From NCBI RefSeq assembly GCF_020537505.1, contig NZ_JAJBMO010000006.1, positions 124,001 through 188,000 on the forward strand: DNA of 64,000 bases. The letters are read 5' to 3'. Position numbers and translations under genes: made by a program. Position 1 is the first letter of the stretch. Every line of letters begins with the position of its first letter. Shown one piece after another: positions 17,029-25,631 of this stretch. Origin of the DNA: Blautia glucerasea (GTDB taxonomy: Bacteria; Bacillota; Clostridia; Lachnospirales; Lachnospiraceae). Below the pieces are notes generated by a model. The model saw only the letters and a list, made by a program, of their open reading frames with translations, had not been told where the DNA came from and searched no databases.

Positions 17029-17220
17029 TTATACTCCCCTCGAAACACCCGGTAGCTCCCCTACCGGGTGTTTCTCTTTGGATTTATAAGGGTTTGCCCT
17101 CATCCTTATAGGATTTGCAGACTTTACGCCCGGAACAATTTCTCTCTGCACAAGCCATCTTAAAACAATCTGTGCCACTGATTTGTGATGCTTCCGTGCC
17201 ATTTCACATAATATTTCATT
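17029..17220 (-). pseudogene. Aldo/keto reductase C-terminal remnant
   Basis: On the minus strand the reading frame gives NNEILCEMARKHHKSVAQIVLRWLVQREIVPGVKSANPIRM. This matches the conserved late segment of aldo/keto reductases (the AQ(V/I)ALRWL motif and the IPGVKSA-like cofactor segment). Nothing of the rest of the enzyme is present. Past this block the frame runs into a terminator-like hairpin, so the C-terminus is also lost. It abuts a LysR fragment on the opposite strand. Confidence 0.7.
17043..17073. terminator. Perfect 13-bp hairpin, terminator-like
   Basis: AAACACCCGGTAG pairs perfectly with CTACCGGGTGTTT around CTCCC. It probably terminated the lost aldo/keto reductase gene. Confidence 0.6.
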
Positions 17221-17545
17221 ATTGAAAGTAACCAAAGAAGAGAATATCACAAGAGCTGCTGAGAGCCTGCATATCTTGCAGCCTTATCTTTCAAAGCAAC
17301 TCATGGAGCTGGAAAATGAATTTGGGAAACAACTGCTTATTCGTGGAAAGCGTAAAATCATATTGACAGAAGATGAAATTATACTCAGAAAACGTGCAGA
17401 GGAAATCCTGTCATTAGTGAAAAAAACAGAATCTGATCTAAATTCTAATAATCCACAAATCAGCGGAGAAATTGCTATTAGCGGTAATCCAACTATGACC
17501 GTGTTAAATGCAGCATCTCATCTTCGCATACATTATCCGGATTAA
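17221..17545 (+). pseudogene. LysR-family regulator remnant
   Basis: The frame gives VTKEENITRAAESLHILQPYLSKQLMELENEFGKQLLIRGKRKI, an almost complete LysR helix-turn-helix (usually ENITRAAxxLHxSQPxLSxQ). It lacks the first 8-10 residues, and the frame ends after about 108 residues against about 290 in the family. The 5' end is joined directly to the aldo/keto reductase remnant. A LysR gene divergent from its reductase target is a common arrangement, so this looks like a collapsed pair. Confidence 0.75.
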
Positions 17546-17711
17546 TCGAATTCTCTGTGTTGTTTCCATCTGATCCCCCTATTTATATTTCTGCTTTTTT
17601 GTTGAAATTGTCACTATAACAAATTTATTTTTCATAATACACATCCATCATGAAGAATTGCACCTTTATATTTCTCGAATTATGAGAATCCTCTCTTTAT
17701 TCAACAAAGAT

Positions 17712-17765
17712 AAAAAAATGGATTTTATGCAGTTTCTGCTTATCTCAGCTCCTGCATAAAATCCA
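17712..17765 (-). terminator. Terminator after the M42 peptidase
   Basis: TGGATTTTATGCAG pairs perfectly with CTGCATAAAATCCA (14 bp), followed by TTTTTTTATC on the minus strand. It lies 40 bp beyond the M42 stop. Confidence 0.85.
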
Positions 17766-17805
17766 GAAATTTTTTACATATTGTATGTAGAACACATTAT
17801 ATTTT

Positions 17806-18882
17806 TTAAAAACTCATAATCTGCTCTTCGTCAAGTCTTTTAAGAATTTCGCATGCCAACTTAACCGCATTATCAAAATCAGCATAAGCTGAAATTCCAT
17901 AATGTGTGTGCGCATAGCGAACCGGAACACCAATAACGATGACCGGAACTGCTTTTTCAGTCAGATGTATAACTGCACCATTGGTTGAACCAGCACTGCG
18001 GACTGCATCCTGAACCGGGATGCCAAGCTTTTCTGCCAGATCAAGTGCATATCTCTGGTAACGCGGATTGGTGATCATGCGTGAATCAATATGACGAAGC
18101 ATCGGACCACGCTTAATAGCCGTCTGAACCATATACTGCTCAACGCACGTATCATCTGCCGGACAGCCTTCAAAAACAATTGCGATATCTGGCTTAATTA
18201 CCTCTGCTGTCACAGTGGCACCACGTACACCAACTTCTTCCTGTGCTGCACAAGCGCCAACAATATCCACATTCAAATCCTGACCAGCCAGGGTATGCAT
18301 GGTCTTAAGAATTGCTGCACATCCCAGGCGACAGTCAAAGCTCTTGCCCACCATCAGATCTGTAGTTGCTGAATATGTAAATGTCACATCCGGCACTATC
18401 GGTTCACCGATACGAATGCCGAACTTTTCAACCGCCTCTTCTTTAGAAACAGCGCCAACATCTACCGTGATATCTTTCATATCCAGAGGTGCTTTACGCT
18501 CTTGCTCTGTCATGAAATGCGGAGGCTTGCTGGTAGTAAGACCCGGAATATATTCTCCGAATCGGTTGCGGACCAAGACTTTATGAGCCGGAATATTGTG
18601 GTTAACCCAACCTCCGATCTGAATGATGCGGAGAGTTCCGTTCGGGCAGATAGCCTGCACCATAAAACCAACCTCATCACTATGTGCATCAAGCTGAACA
18701 ACCGGACGTTTGCCGTTATTTTCTTTACGGCGGATATATAGGTTGCGCATGCGATCTTCTGTAACTTCTCCGAGTCCTTCTGCATAAGGACGAATCGCTG
18801 CAACCACTTCATCTTCAAAGCCTGATGTACCGTTTGCATTTGAAATTGCTGCAATCATTTCCAACGTTGTTTTTTTATCCAT
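17806..18882 (-). CDS. M42-family metallo-aminopeptidase
   Basis: This 358-aa protein belongs to the M42 (glutamyl aminopeptidase/FrvX-like) peptidases, which are cytosolic di-metal tetrahedral complexes. Visible features are NANGTSGFEDEV (residues 15-26), metal-binding VVQLDAHSDEVGFMV (about 61-75), CAAQEEVGVRGATV with the catalytic Glu pair, and FEGCPADDT. The metal-binding His lies in the C-terminal YAHTHYGISAYADFDN. The length is normal. The actual peptide substrate is unknown. It follows a truncated gene whose stop lies 13 bp upstream, so it was formerly a downstream gene of a longer operon. Confidence 0.9.
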   Translation of the reverse strand: MDKKTTLEMIAAISNANGTSGFEDEVVAAIRPYAEGLGEVTEDRMRNLYIRRKENNGKRPVVQLDAHSDEVGFMVQAICPNGTLRIIQIGGWVNHNIPAHKVLVRNRFGEYIPGLTTSKPPHFMTEQERKAPLDMKDITVDVGAVSKEEAVEKFGIRIGEPIVPDVTFTYSATTDLMVGKSFDCRLGCAAILKTMHTLAGQDLNVDIVGACAAQEEVGVRGATVTAEVIKPDIAIVFEGCPADDTCVEQYMVQTAIKRGPMLRHIDSRMITNPRYQRYALDLAEKLGIPVQDAVRSAGSTNGAVIHLTEKAVPVIVIGVPVRYAHTHYGISAYADFDNAVKLACEILKRLDEEQIMSF

Positions 18883-18894
18883 TCTGACACCTCT

Positions 18895-19083
18895 TTATGA
18901 AAGTTTTGCTTTCTTGAACTCTTCTATGAAATCAACAATATAGTTTGCTGTTGTCTCAAGTATCTCCTTGCGCCACTCTTCTGTAGCGGTACTCAGATGA
19001 TCCGGTCCAATCCAGCTGCTGCCTGTTACATGTGGAGTATTGCGTATAATATCAACGTTAACTCCCTTGAACTCAGCATCTAC
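18895..19083 (-). pseudogene. C-terminal remnant of an unidentified enzyme, possibly creatininase family
   Basis: In frame with the stop at 18895 the minus strand reads VDAEFKGVNVDIIRNTPHVTGSSW, then IGPDHLSTATEEWRKEILETTANYIVDFIEEFKKAKLS. An in-frame TAA at 19084 precedes it and there is no start. The GSSWIGPDHLSTATEEWRKE block looks like the C-terminal end of a creatininase-like amidohydrolase, but this is a weak recognition. It is the stump of a gene formerly upstream of the M42 peptidase. Confidence 0.55.
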
Positions 19084-19193
19084 TTATATGCTTTTTAAAC
19101 CAAGTATAGTCTAGGCCAATATGATTGTCAACAATTCCAACTCGATGTGATAAATTTCGTGAACTTCTTATAGAGTAAAGAATGCCATGTAAA

Positions 19194-19246
19194 AATCAAT
19201 AACACCGAATAGGATTTATTATAATCCTGTATCGGCGTTATTGATC
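19194..19246. repeat. Long inverted repeat in the 19.1-19.4 kb spacer
   Basis: ATCAATAAC-ACCGA at the left and CGG-GTTATTGAT at the right form a near-perfect stem of about 20 bp with a GGATT/AATCC inner pairing. It may be a terminator of a lost gene. The rest of the spacer 19087-19410 shows no supported gene. Confidence 0.5.
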
Positions 19247-19410
19247 GTAATTATCTTATTATTCTTTTACTCAAGCTGACCGATTATCATCACGGGAATT
19301 TGACACATTGAAATCACGAGCAGGGATTCATGTCCAATTCTTCTCCACTCATATTCTCTATCCGCCGCGGCCTTGCCAACGGCAAGACAAAATCCTTCGC
19401 TTGCAGCGCG

Positions 19411-19441
19411 CAAAAAGAGGACAGCATCCACACTGCCCTCT
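19411..19441 (-). terminator. Terminator after the phosphodiester glycosidase gene
   Basis: On the minus strand AGAGGGCAG pairs with CTGTCCTCT around a short loop, followed by TTTTTG. It begins a few bases after the stop. Confidence 0.7.
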
Positions 19442-19448
19442 CTCGTTC

Positions 19449-20732
19449 TCAATTAGTAAAATACAGAAAATCCCCACAAGGTCTCTCATAATTATTGATC
19501 AGCCGATTCATGACCTTTCCATTATAGTACATGGTTACGGAGCCGCCGCCATCCAGGTTGTAGGCGTACTGGCAGCCGTAGCTGTTAAAGATGTTTACCA
19601 GGTCCCAATGATTCAGGCCGGAATAGGTGCCGGTGTCGGTGACAAGAAGTACATACTTGCCGGGCTTTACCATTCCTACAGCAGTCCTTGGATAATACTT
19701 GGCTGTTTCTGCCCAGGCCGGCTGTGCCTTACCGTTCTTAATAAGAACTGGTCCGAAATTGTAGGTATCCTTTACTCCCGCTTTCAAAAGTACATCTCCC
19801 AGAAGCCCCATCTTCGGAGTATAAATGGTGCCGTCATTTTTCACAGCCATTACACTGTAGCTGGTATGATAGTTTCCGTAGATCACACCATTTTTGATGC
19901 ACATACCAAGAGGTGACGGTTTCCCAGTCTGATAACTAAATGCACTTCCATTTATGCCGATAACGCCTCCATTGCTGGAGATGGCACTGGAAGTAGTCTG
20001 TCTGGCTCCTCCATATGTACCATATGACAAAGCCGATTTTAACTGACTGGCATTTGCAGTCTGTACCACAGCTACCCAGTAGGGAATGCCATGGATAGAT
20101 TTTCTTTTCAGGTCTATATTCAGAGTGCTGCTTTTATATGTATAATGGGAATCGTTCACCTTCACGTCTGGTCTCCGGCTTCCTGTTCTCTGCCCTTTTT
20201 TGTTGACATAATATCGGCCCACCCACATATTTTTCGCCAAAGCACCTGTTTTCTTATTGAAATAATAACGATATTTACCAATCTTCTGCCAGCCGGTTGC
20301 CATTCTGGAATTTGCCAGGAAGTAATAACGCTTTCCGCCATAAGTCAGCCAGCTGCTGGCAATTGCCACACCAGATTTGTTAAAATAATACTTATACTTG
20401 GTCCCGGTTGCCCATCTGTTACGTAACATAATACCGTTTTTCCGGTTGTAATAATAAAGCTTTCCGCCAGATTTCAGCCAGCCGGTAAAACGCTTTCCAT
20501 CTTTAGTACTGTAATAGTAATTTCCTTTGTACTTGATTTTTCCACACAGCAGCTTCCCTTTAGAATTATAATAATAGTAGTCTTTGCCTTTTTTCACCCA
20601 TCCATGTTTCTTAGATGTGATGTTCACTTTGGTATTAGACGCCTTCACATAAGAAGAGGCCGATACCGGCAGCGCACACATGGTGCAAAGCAGCACAATC
20701 AACCAAATAACTCCACAACTTCTTTTCCTCAA
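19449..20732 (-). CDS. Secreted cell-wall-binding phosphodiester glycosidase (NAGPA domain)
   Basis: The 427-aa product begins with a signal peptide (RKRSCGVIWLIVLLCTMCALPVSASS). About six aromatic/glycine repeats follow (residues 40-190; HGWVKKGKDYYYYNSKGK, WLKSGGKLYYYNRKNG and others) of the choline/glucan-binding type. A C-terminal NAGPA-type phosphodiester glycosidase domain has GVIGINGSAFSY, PRTAVGM and NLDGGGSVTMYYNGKVMN. Such domains cleave sugar-1-phosphodiesters; the cell-surface target is unknown. I choose TTG 20732, because AGGGGG sits six bases before it; the ATG at 20756 would place this ribosome binding site inside the gene. Confidence 0.85.
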   Translation of the reverse strand: MRKRSCGVIWLIVLLCTMCALPVSASSYVKASNTKVNITSKKHGWVKKGKDYYYYNSKGKLLCGKIKYKGNYYYSTKDGKRFTGWLKSGGKLYYYNRKNGIMLRNRWATGTKYKYYFNKSGVAIASSWLTYGGKRYYFLANSRMATGWQKIGKYRYYFNKKTGALAKNMWVGRYYVNKKGQRTGSRRPDVKVNDSHYTYKSSTLNIDLKRKSIHGIPYWVAVVQTANASQLKSALSYGTYGGARQTTSSAISSNGGVIGINGSAFSYQTGKPSPLGMCIKNGVIYGNYHTSYSVMAVKNDGTIYTPKMGLLGDVLLKAGVKDTYNFGPVLIKNGKAQPAWAETAKYYPRTAVGMVKPGKYVLLVTDTGTYSGLNHWDLVNIFNSYGCQYAYNLDGGGSVTMYYNGKVMNRLINNYERPCGDFLYFTN

Positions 20733-20802
20733 ATCATTCCCCCTAAAAATAAACAAAAGACAATCTCAAACACGCTCTACGAATTCGATTCATTAAGTAA
20801 GC

Positions 20803-20830
20803 GGGGCAGACAAATTACTTCGTCTGCCCC
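20803..20830 (-). terminator. Hairpin after the 553-aa secreted protein gene
   Basis: GGGGCAGAC pairs with GTCTGCCCC around AAATTACTTC. It lies 40 bp after the stop. The T-run is poor, so it may be a weak terminator or a 3' stabilising hairpin. Confidence 0.5.
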
Positions 20831-20868
20831 ACTGTATTTGCCCCACTGTAGGTCGTTCCTATTACCGA

Positions 20869-22530
20869 TTAAGCTGCAGGTGTCTCACTGTCGTCCAATG
20901 TATCTCCTGCCATATCTGTCTGCTCTTCAGACTCAGCAACACCATCTGTCTCTGTGCTTTCGATTGCGCTGTCGCCTGTAGCAGCCAGCACATCGTCCAG
21001 CCAGCCCTCCGGCATGCCTGCGCTGGTAAGATTCTCTGTAAGCGCATCCATATTCATAGAAGCAGTATAAGCCTCTATATCGTCATCATTACTGAAATCA
21101 TAAACATCTGTCAGGGAAGCAAAATCAACTGCTGCAAGAGCCTCACCGCCATTGCCACCTGCCAGTGAAATAGAACCAAGAGTTGTTCCGCTTGCTGCAA
21201 GAGCAAGATTCCACTCCATGCTGTCTTTATCTGCACCGTCAGCTGTAAAGATCAGCTGCATACCGCCGAAGGAATCATAGGAATTGCCATCCTCATCCTC
21301 TACAGGTGCACCGGAAATGGTGTAAGTACCTTTCCAGATTCCATCTGCCATAGCTTTGGTATCATAACCAACAACATCGATCACAGCAGCCTCTGTTCCG
21401 CCGGAAGAAAGTGTATAGCTTCCGTTTAACAGGTCGCCGCTCATCTCGCCGCTGCCTTCCAATGCAAAGGTATCATCTCCAGAACCAAACTGGAAGGAAA
21501 GTCCCTTCTTCTCTCCATCTGTTGTGCACAGATATCCCAAAAGTTCCTCTTCCTGCTGTCCATCATTTGCAAGGAACTGGCGTCCAACTACTTCGCCGTC
21601 AGCATCCACCCATGCTCTTAAAACAAATCCGGACTGGTCTGTCTCATCAGCCTCTACATCCAGTTCCTCCTCCATATCATCAATTGCTTCCAGGAAGGTC
21701 TCATAGGTGTAGTCCGGATCATTAGCCGCTGCTGTCCAGGTCTCGATCAGCCCCTTCAGCTCCTCATCTGTCTTCGCAGTGTCAAGGATCTGCTGTAACA
21801 TTGGAAGTGCCTCTGACTGTGTAACCTGTCCCTCAAGAACAGTCAGCTCCTGGCTTACATCACCAGCAACCGCTTCCTGTGTTCCCGGATTCTCAGCATC
21901 TGCAACATTGTCAAAAATAATGTCTGTATACCTGGTCAGAATGGAAGTAAGCACATCTGCTTCCGGCAGATTCTCCAAAGTGGAGAAATAGCTGTTCATG
22001 GCATCTGCCATATCCATGCTGGCACTGAAGGAAGAATCCATTTCCTGATCCGCTTCTTCCACAGCTTCCTGTGTCATCTGATCCATATTCATCTTGATAT
22101 AGCCATCGCTCAGCTCTGGAATCTTCATATAAATTTCGGAATTCTCCATATCCATGTAATATTCGATGGTACAGATCTTTGTTCCGTTCACGTTCAGATC
22201 CATAGCTTCTGTCATAACCTTGTCTGTAAGACCAACATCCGCACTGATAGATGCATCCGACAGCCAGGAGATATCCACAGGAGAAAGCATTCCAAGAATT
22301 GCTTTTCCACCATCATCCAGACTGATCTTCATTTCAGCGTTTCCCTTCACCTCTTCGGTATTCATCTGGGAAAGACTTTCTGCGTAATCAGCGCCAAATT
22401 CCTGAATCGCCTTGGCCACTGCTGCTTTTTCAGTTTCCTTATAGGAGTCTGCTGCCCACGCGGTAGCTGGCATTGTGCTGATTCCCATGAAAGATGCTAA
22501 CAAAATTGCGGTGATCTTTTTTCTCTTCAT
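20869..22530 (-). CDS. Large secreted protein of unknown function
   Basis: This 553-aa protein starts with a clear signal peptide (MKRKKITAILLASFMGISTMPATAWAA) after AAAGGAGG; the longer in-frame start has no ribosome binding site. There is no lipobox Cys and no C-terminal anchor. The mature protein is strongly acidic and poor in basic residues. Its middle has lipoprotein-like beta-sheet segments (AEMKISLDDGGKAILGML, IEYYMDMENSEIYMKIPEL, LEGSGEMSGDLLNGSYTLSS). The C-terminus is an acidic Ser/Thr/Glu tail. I do not recognise a catalytic domain. A consensus-like promoter precedes it. Confidence 0.72.
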   Translation of the reverse strand: MKRKKITAILLASFMGISTMPATAWAADSYKETEKAAVAKAIQEFGADYAESLSQMNTEEVKGNAEMKISLDDGGKAILGMLSPVDISWLSDASISADVGLTDKVMTEAMDLNVNGTKICTIEYYMDMENSEIYMKIPELSDGYIKMNMDQMTQEAVEEADQEMDSSFSASMDMADAMNSYFSTLENLPEADVLTSILTRYTDIIFDNVADAENPGTQEAVAGDVSQELTVLEGQVTQSEALPMLQQILDTAKTDEELKGLIETWTAAANDPDYTYETFLEAIDDMEEELDVEADETDQSGFVLRAWVDADGEVVGRQFLANDGQQEEELLGYLCTTDGEKKGLSFQFGSGDDTFALEGSGEMSGDLLNGSYTLSSGGTEAAVIDVVGYDTKAMADGIWKGTYTISGAPVEDEDGNSYDSFGGMQLIFTADGADKDSMEWNLALAASGTTLGSISLAGGNGGEALAAVDFASLTDVYDFSNDDDIEAYTASMNMDALTENLTSAGMPEGWLDDVLAATGDSAIESTETDGVAESEEQTDMAGDTLDDSETPAA

Positions 22531-22637
22531 AATATCCTCCTTTGGAATATCCTTGCATTTTCTGTGATCTGTCAAGTATCTGTCAGCGCCGGTTCATCGT
22601 GCTATAACAAACAATTTTGACAAAACAAGTTAGTATC

Positions 22638-22666
22638 AGAATATCATTTGCCGTACTTATTGTCAA
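22638..22666 (-). promoter_or_regulatory. Promoter of the 553-aa secreted protein gene
   Basis: TTGACA (22661-22666) and TATTCT (22638-22643) on the minus strand are 17 bp apart. A 5' leader of about 100 nt follows in which I see no structured motif. Confidence 0.6.
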
Positions 22667-22795
22667 TGTAAGAATTTTGTTCTGAATATTTAGAAATTTA
22701 ATAAAAATTCTCAATAATTTAACAATTCCATTTGGAGTGCAGTGAACGGATTGAACAGCCCCTTTGGAACCACTACGGCTTTCTTATTATACCAT

Positions 22796-23929
22796 TTATC
22801 CTTCCTCAGCCTGTATAATGTAACTATCCAGATTCTCCATATACCGCTGGTCCCGCTCCACTGTGATCAGGATCACATCATTCGGCATATATTTCTCCAG
22901 AAGCTCCTGCTTGAAATCGTCGATCCGCACAAATACAGTCTTCTGATAACGGTACGGCATATATTTCTCCAAACGGAGCCGGAACGAATCTCCGATCACC
23001 ATCAGTGTCTTCTCATTTGACGAGTTGGACTTAAACACCTTCAGGATTTCCTCGCCACCTTCGCTCTTCTCTTTTCTCACCTTATAGCGCACACCGTCAT
23101 GAAAATGGTCCAGCCCATACTCCCGGTCATCATCTAGTTCCTTGTATCGTCCGATCATTCTGGACAGATCTCCTCTGCAGGGATTGGTTCCCATCATCAC
23201 CTGAATGGCTCCAATGGGAAGGCACTCCCCAGTCAGATCCTCCACGATTTTTTCATTTGTGATATAGCCGCCCAGATTATTCATATGGGTATCATATTTT
23301 CGGAAAAGCTGGTATTTTTCAGAATATTTTTCCAGATAATCCGCCAGGAAATCAAACTCCACATCTGAGTTCTCCTTCATGTATCTGGCAAAGGTTTCCA
23401 TTCTGGAATCCCCCATCCCAATCACTTCCGGCTTATCTGGCATATATTCAGAATAAATAGTCTCTTTGCTTGGCGCTACATAATAATGAAACTGCTCCAC
23501 GCCCTTATCCAGGAACCAATCCCGCACCTTCTCAATTTTCGCCGCGGTCTCAGCGCTCTGTTCCAGGCTGTACACATTGGTCTTCTGGTAATCTGCCATG
23601 GCGTTTTCCCCATCTTTAGAGGGCAGATAGAATAGCCAGTTATCTTCCCCAATCACAACATCTCCGATTTTCGTTGTCTGGAAAAACTCTGTGTCAATTA
23701 AATTATAAAAATTCACCAAAGCATTTTTAAAAGGTACATGATCCTTATAAAAGGCTTCAAACTGGGATGGAAAGTCCCCAAGAGAGGCCAGGCTTACCTG
23801 GGGAAAAGAAGCCAGTTCCCTGTTTTCATTATTTTCTGTATTAAAATAGCCGGAAAAGCCCGCCCATATCAGGTTCGGAAGAACCAGGCTTCCCACAAAC
23901 AATGTGATCAATACTTTTTGTTTTTTCAT
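22796..23929 (-). CDS. DHHW/AlgJ-X-like SGNH-type exported protein, partner of MBOAT
   Basis: This 377-aa protein has an N-terminal membrane anchor or signal (residues 4-25). ENNENRELASFPQ and FEAFYKDHVPFKNALVNFYN are typical of the DHHW/AlgX-like family. YDTHMNNLGGY (about residue 218) stands for the DxHWN-type catalytic block, and LMVIGDSFRLRLEKYMPY contains the SGNH GDS serine. Its gene starts 10 bp after the MBOAT gene stops. In alginate-type systems MBOAT moves acyl groups across the membrane and the SGNH-like partner transfers them to an extracellular polymer. The polymer here is unknown. Confidence 0.85.
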   Translation of the reverse strand: MKKQKVLITLFVGSLVLPNLIWAGFSGYFNTENNENRELASFPQVSLASLGDFPSQFEAFYKDHVPFKNALVNFYNLIDTEFFQTTKIGDVVIGEDNWLFYLPSKDGENAMADYQKTNVYSLEQSAETAAKIEKVRDWFLDKGVEQFHYYVAPSKETIYSEYMPDKPEVIGMGDSRMETFARYMKENSDVEFDFLADYLEKYSEKYQLFRKYDTHMNNLGGYITNEKIVEDLTGECLPIGAIQVMMGTNPCRGDLSRMIGRYKELDDDREYGLDHFHDGVRYKVRKEKSEGGEEILKVFKSNSSNEKTLMVIGDSFRLRLEKYMPYRYQKTVFVRIDDFKQELLEKYMPNDVILITVERDQRYMENLDSYIIQAEEG

Positions 23930-23939
23930 ATTCTGTCCG

Positions 23940-25355
23940 TTAAAATCTAAAATAAATAAATGGATTATAGCTGTTATTTACAAGCATGGTTACACAGATC
24001 CAGAAGATTGCCGCACAAGCAAGTATTCTTGGCACTGTTACCACACCTGCTTCCGGGATTTTCCCGGGAAAACAACTTCTGCATTTTTCATATAATTTCT
24101 GCAGAATTCCGGCAAGCAAAACTCCCAACACCATCAGAAGGAGCATTTTTCCATCAAGATAAGCCGACAGCAGGATGATTCCTCCATGGGATACAAACAG
24201 GTTTCTTACATAGGCAAAAAACAAGGAAAGATCCTCTGCCCGGAACAGGATCCAGCCAAAGAATACCACCACCATGGTATACCCCCAACCAACTGCCTTT
24301 GGCAGCTTTTCCAGCTTTTTTCCAAGTCCTGCCCGCTCCAGGATCAGAAACAGTCCATAATAAAGTCCCCACAGAAGAAACGCCATTCCTGCCCCATGCC
24401 ACATTCCCGTAAGGAAAAATACGATCAACAGATTTCGGTAGGTACACACAGTTCCCTCTCTGTTTCCCCCAAGAGGAATGTACACATAATCCCGGAACCA
24501 GGAGGACAGGGAAATGTGCCATCTGCGCCAGAATTCCTGTACCGAGCGTGCCACATAAGGGTAACGGAAGTTCTCCTGAAACTCAAACCCAAACATTTTT
24601 CCAAGACCGATGGCCATATCAGAATAGCCGGAAAAATCATAATAAATCTGCAGCATATAAAGGATTGCCCCCAACCAGAGTGCTTTTCGCGATACTGCAT
24701 AAGGACCATATTTGAAAATATCATCCACCACTTTTGCAAAAGAGTTGGCAAGGATCACCTTTTTCCCCAGTCCCCAGCAAAAACGCATAACACCTGAGGC
24801 AAACTTCTGAACCGTTTCCTTCCGGCCTGTAATCTGTGCTGCAATATCCTTGTACTTCACAATCGGGCCTGCGATCAGCTGTGGAAAAAAGGAAATATAA
24901 AGAAGCATGTGCCAGAAATTGTGCTGAGCCTTCGTCTCTCCCCGGTACACGTCAATCACGTAGGACATCGCCTGAAAGGTATAAAAAGAAATTCCAATGG
25001 GCAGCGCCACCTGGAAAACAGTGCCAACGTCTCCGTCAGAAGCAAAAATCCCGCTTATGGCTTCCACCAGAGTACTGAAATATTTAAAATAGCCTAGCAG
25101 AGCCAGATTGATGCAAACGGTCCCTATCAGGATTTTCTTCTTTTTCCCAGGATTCTTTTCGATCAGGATTCCTCCTGCAAAATTCACCCCAACCGAAAAC
25201 AGCATAAGAAAAATATAAACAGGCTCTCCCCATGCATAAAAAAGCAGGCTGAAAAATACCAGGATCCCATTTCGGATTTTTCTGGGACTTATATAGTATG
25301 CTGCCAGTACAAGCGGCAGAAAAATCCAGAGAAAGAGCATTGAACTGAAAACCAT
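23940..25355 (-). CDS. MBOAT-family membrane O-acyltransferase (AlgI/DltB/PatA-like)
   Basis: This 471-aa polytopic membrane protein has about 10-12 hydrophobic segments. The MBOAT core is visible: FPQLIAGPIVKYKDI, YYDFSGYSDMAIGLGKMFGFEF, FWRRWHISLSSWFRDYVYIPLGG, and MWHGAGMAFLLWGLYYG with the catalytic His. I start at ATG 25355 preceded by AAAGGAGA, since the longer frame adds a charged stretch without a ribosome binding site. With the DHHW-family gene it forms a two-gene acyl-transfer operon. No polysaccharide synthase genes lie beside it. Confidence 0.92.
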   Translation of the reverse strand: MVFSSMLFLWIFLPLVLAAYYISPRKIRNGILVFFSLLFYAWGEPVYIFLMLFSVGVNFAGGILIEKNPGKKKKILIGTVCINLALLGYFKYFSTLVEAISGIFASDGDVGTVFQVALPIGISFYTFQAMSYVIDVYRGETKAQHNFWHMLLYISFFPQLIAGPIVKYKDIAAQITGRKETVQKFASGVMRFCWGLGKKVILANSFAKVVDDIFKYGPYAVSRKALWLGAILYMLQIYYDFSGYSDMAIGLGKMFGFEFQENFRYPYVARSVQEFWRRWHISLSSWFRDYVYIPLGGNREGTVCTYRNLLIVFFLTGMWHGAGMAFLLWGLYYGLFLILERAGLGKKLEKLPKAVGWGYTMVVVFFGWILFRAEDLSLFFAYVRNLFVSHGGIILLSAYLDGKMLLLMVLGVLLAGILQKLYEKCRSCFPGKIPEAGVVTVPRILACAAIFWICVTMLVNNSYNPFIYFRF

Positions 25356-25529
25356 GTGTGTGTCTCCTTTCGCCAATGGTGCAAGCACGTTGGCTCATTG
25401 GTTCCCATTATAACATAAAAGGCCTCCCACACACCAGAATCCTGTAAAATTTCACATTCTGAAATGTAGGAGGCCATTACTATTTCTTTATTCACTGCAA
25501 TGTACTTCGGAAAACATTACCTAATATTG

Positions 25530-25622
25530 GTAACCGTTCAGTACCTTCACAGTTACACGCCTTGCAATGCACAGAAATCATGCTTTGCATGATTTCTGTG
25601 CCATTATTCTCAGGTTTCCTTT
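25530..25622 (+). repeat. MITE-like intergenic repeat, copy A (3'-truncated)
   Basis: It starts GTAACCGTTCAGTACCTTCA and has the internal palindrome AGAAATCATGC-TTTGC-ATGATTTCT. It diverges after CTCAGG, so the right terminus is missing. It sits directly downstream of the FGGY kinase. Confidence 0.75.
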
Positions 25623-25631
25623 GAAATCAGC

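Noticed and set aside
25421..25475. GGCCTCC ... GGAGGCC inverted repeat before the MBOAT gene
   Set aside because: The arms pair but the loop is about 40 bases and no T-run follows, so it is not called a terminator.
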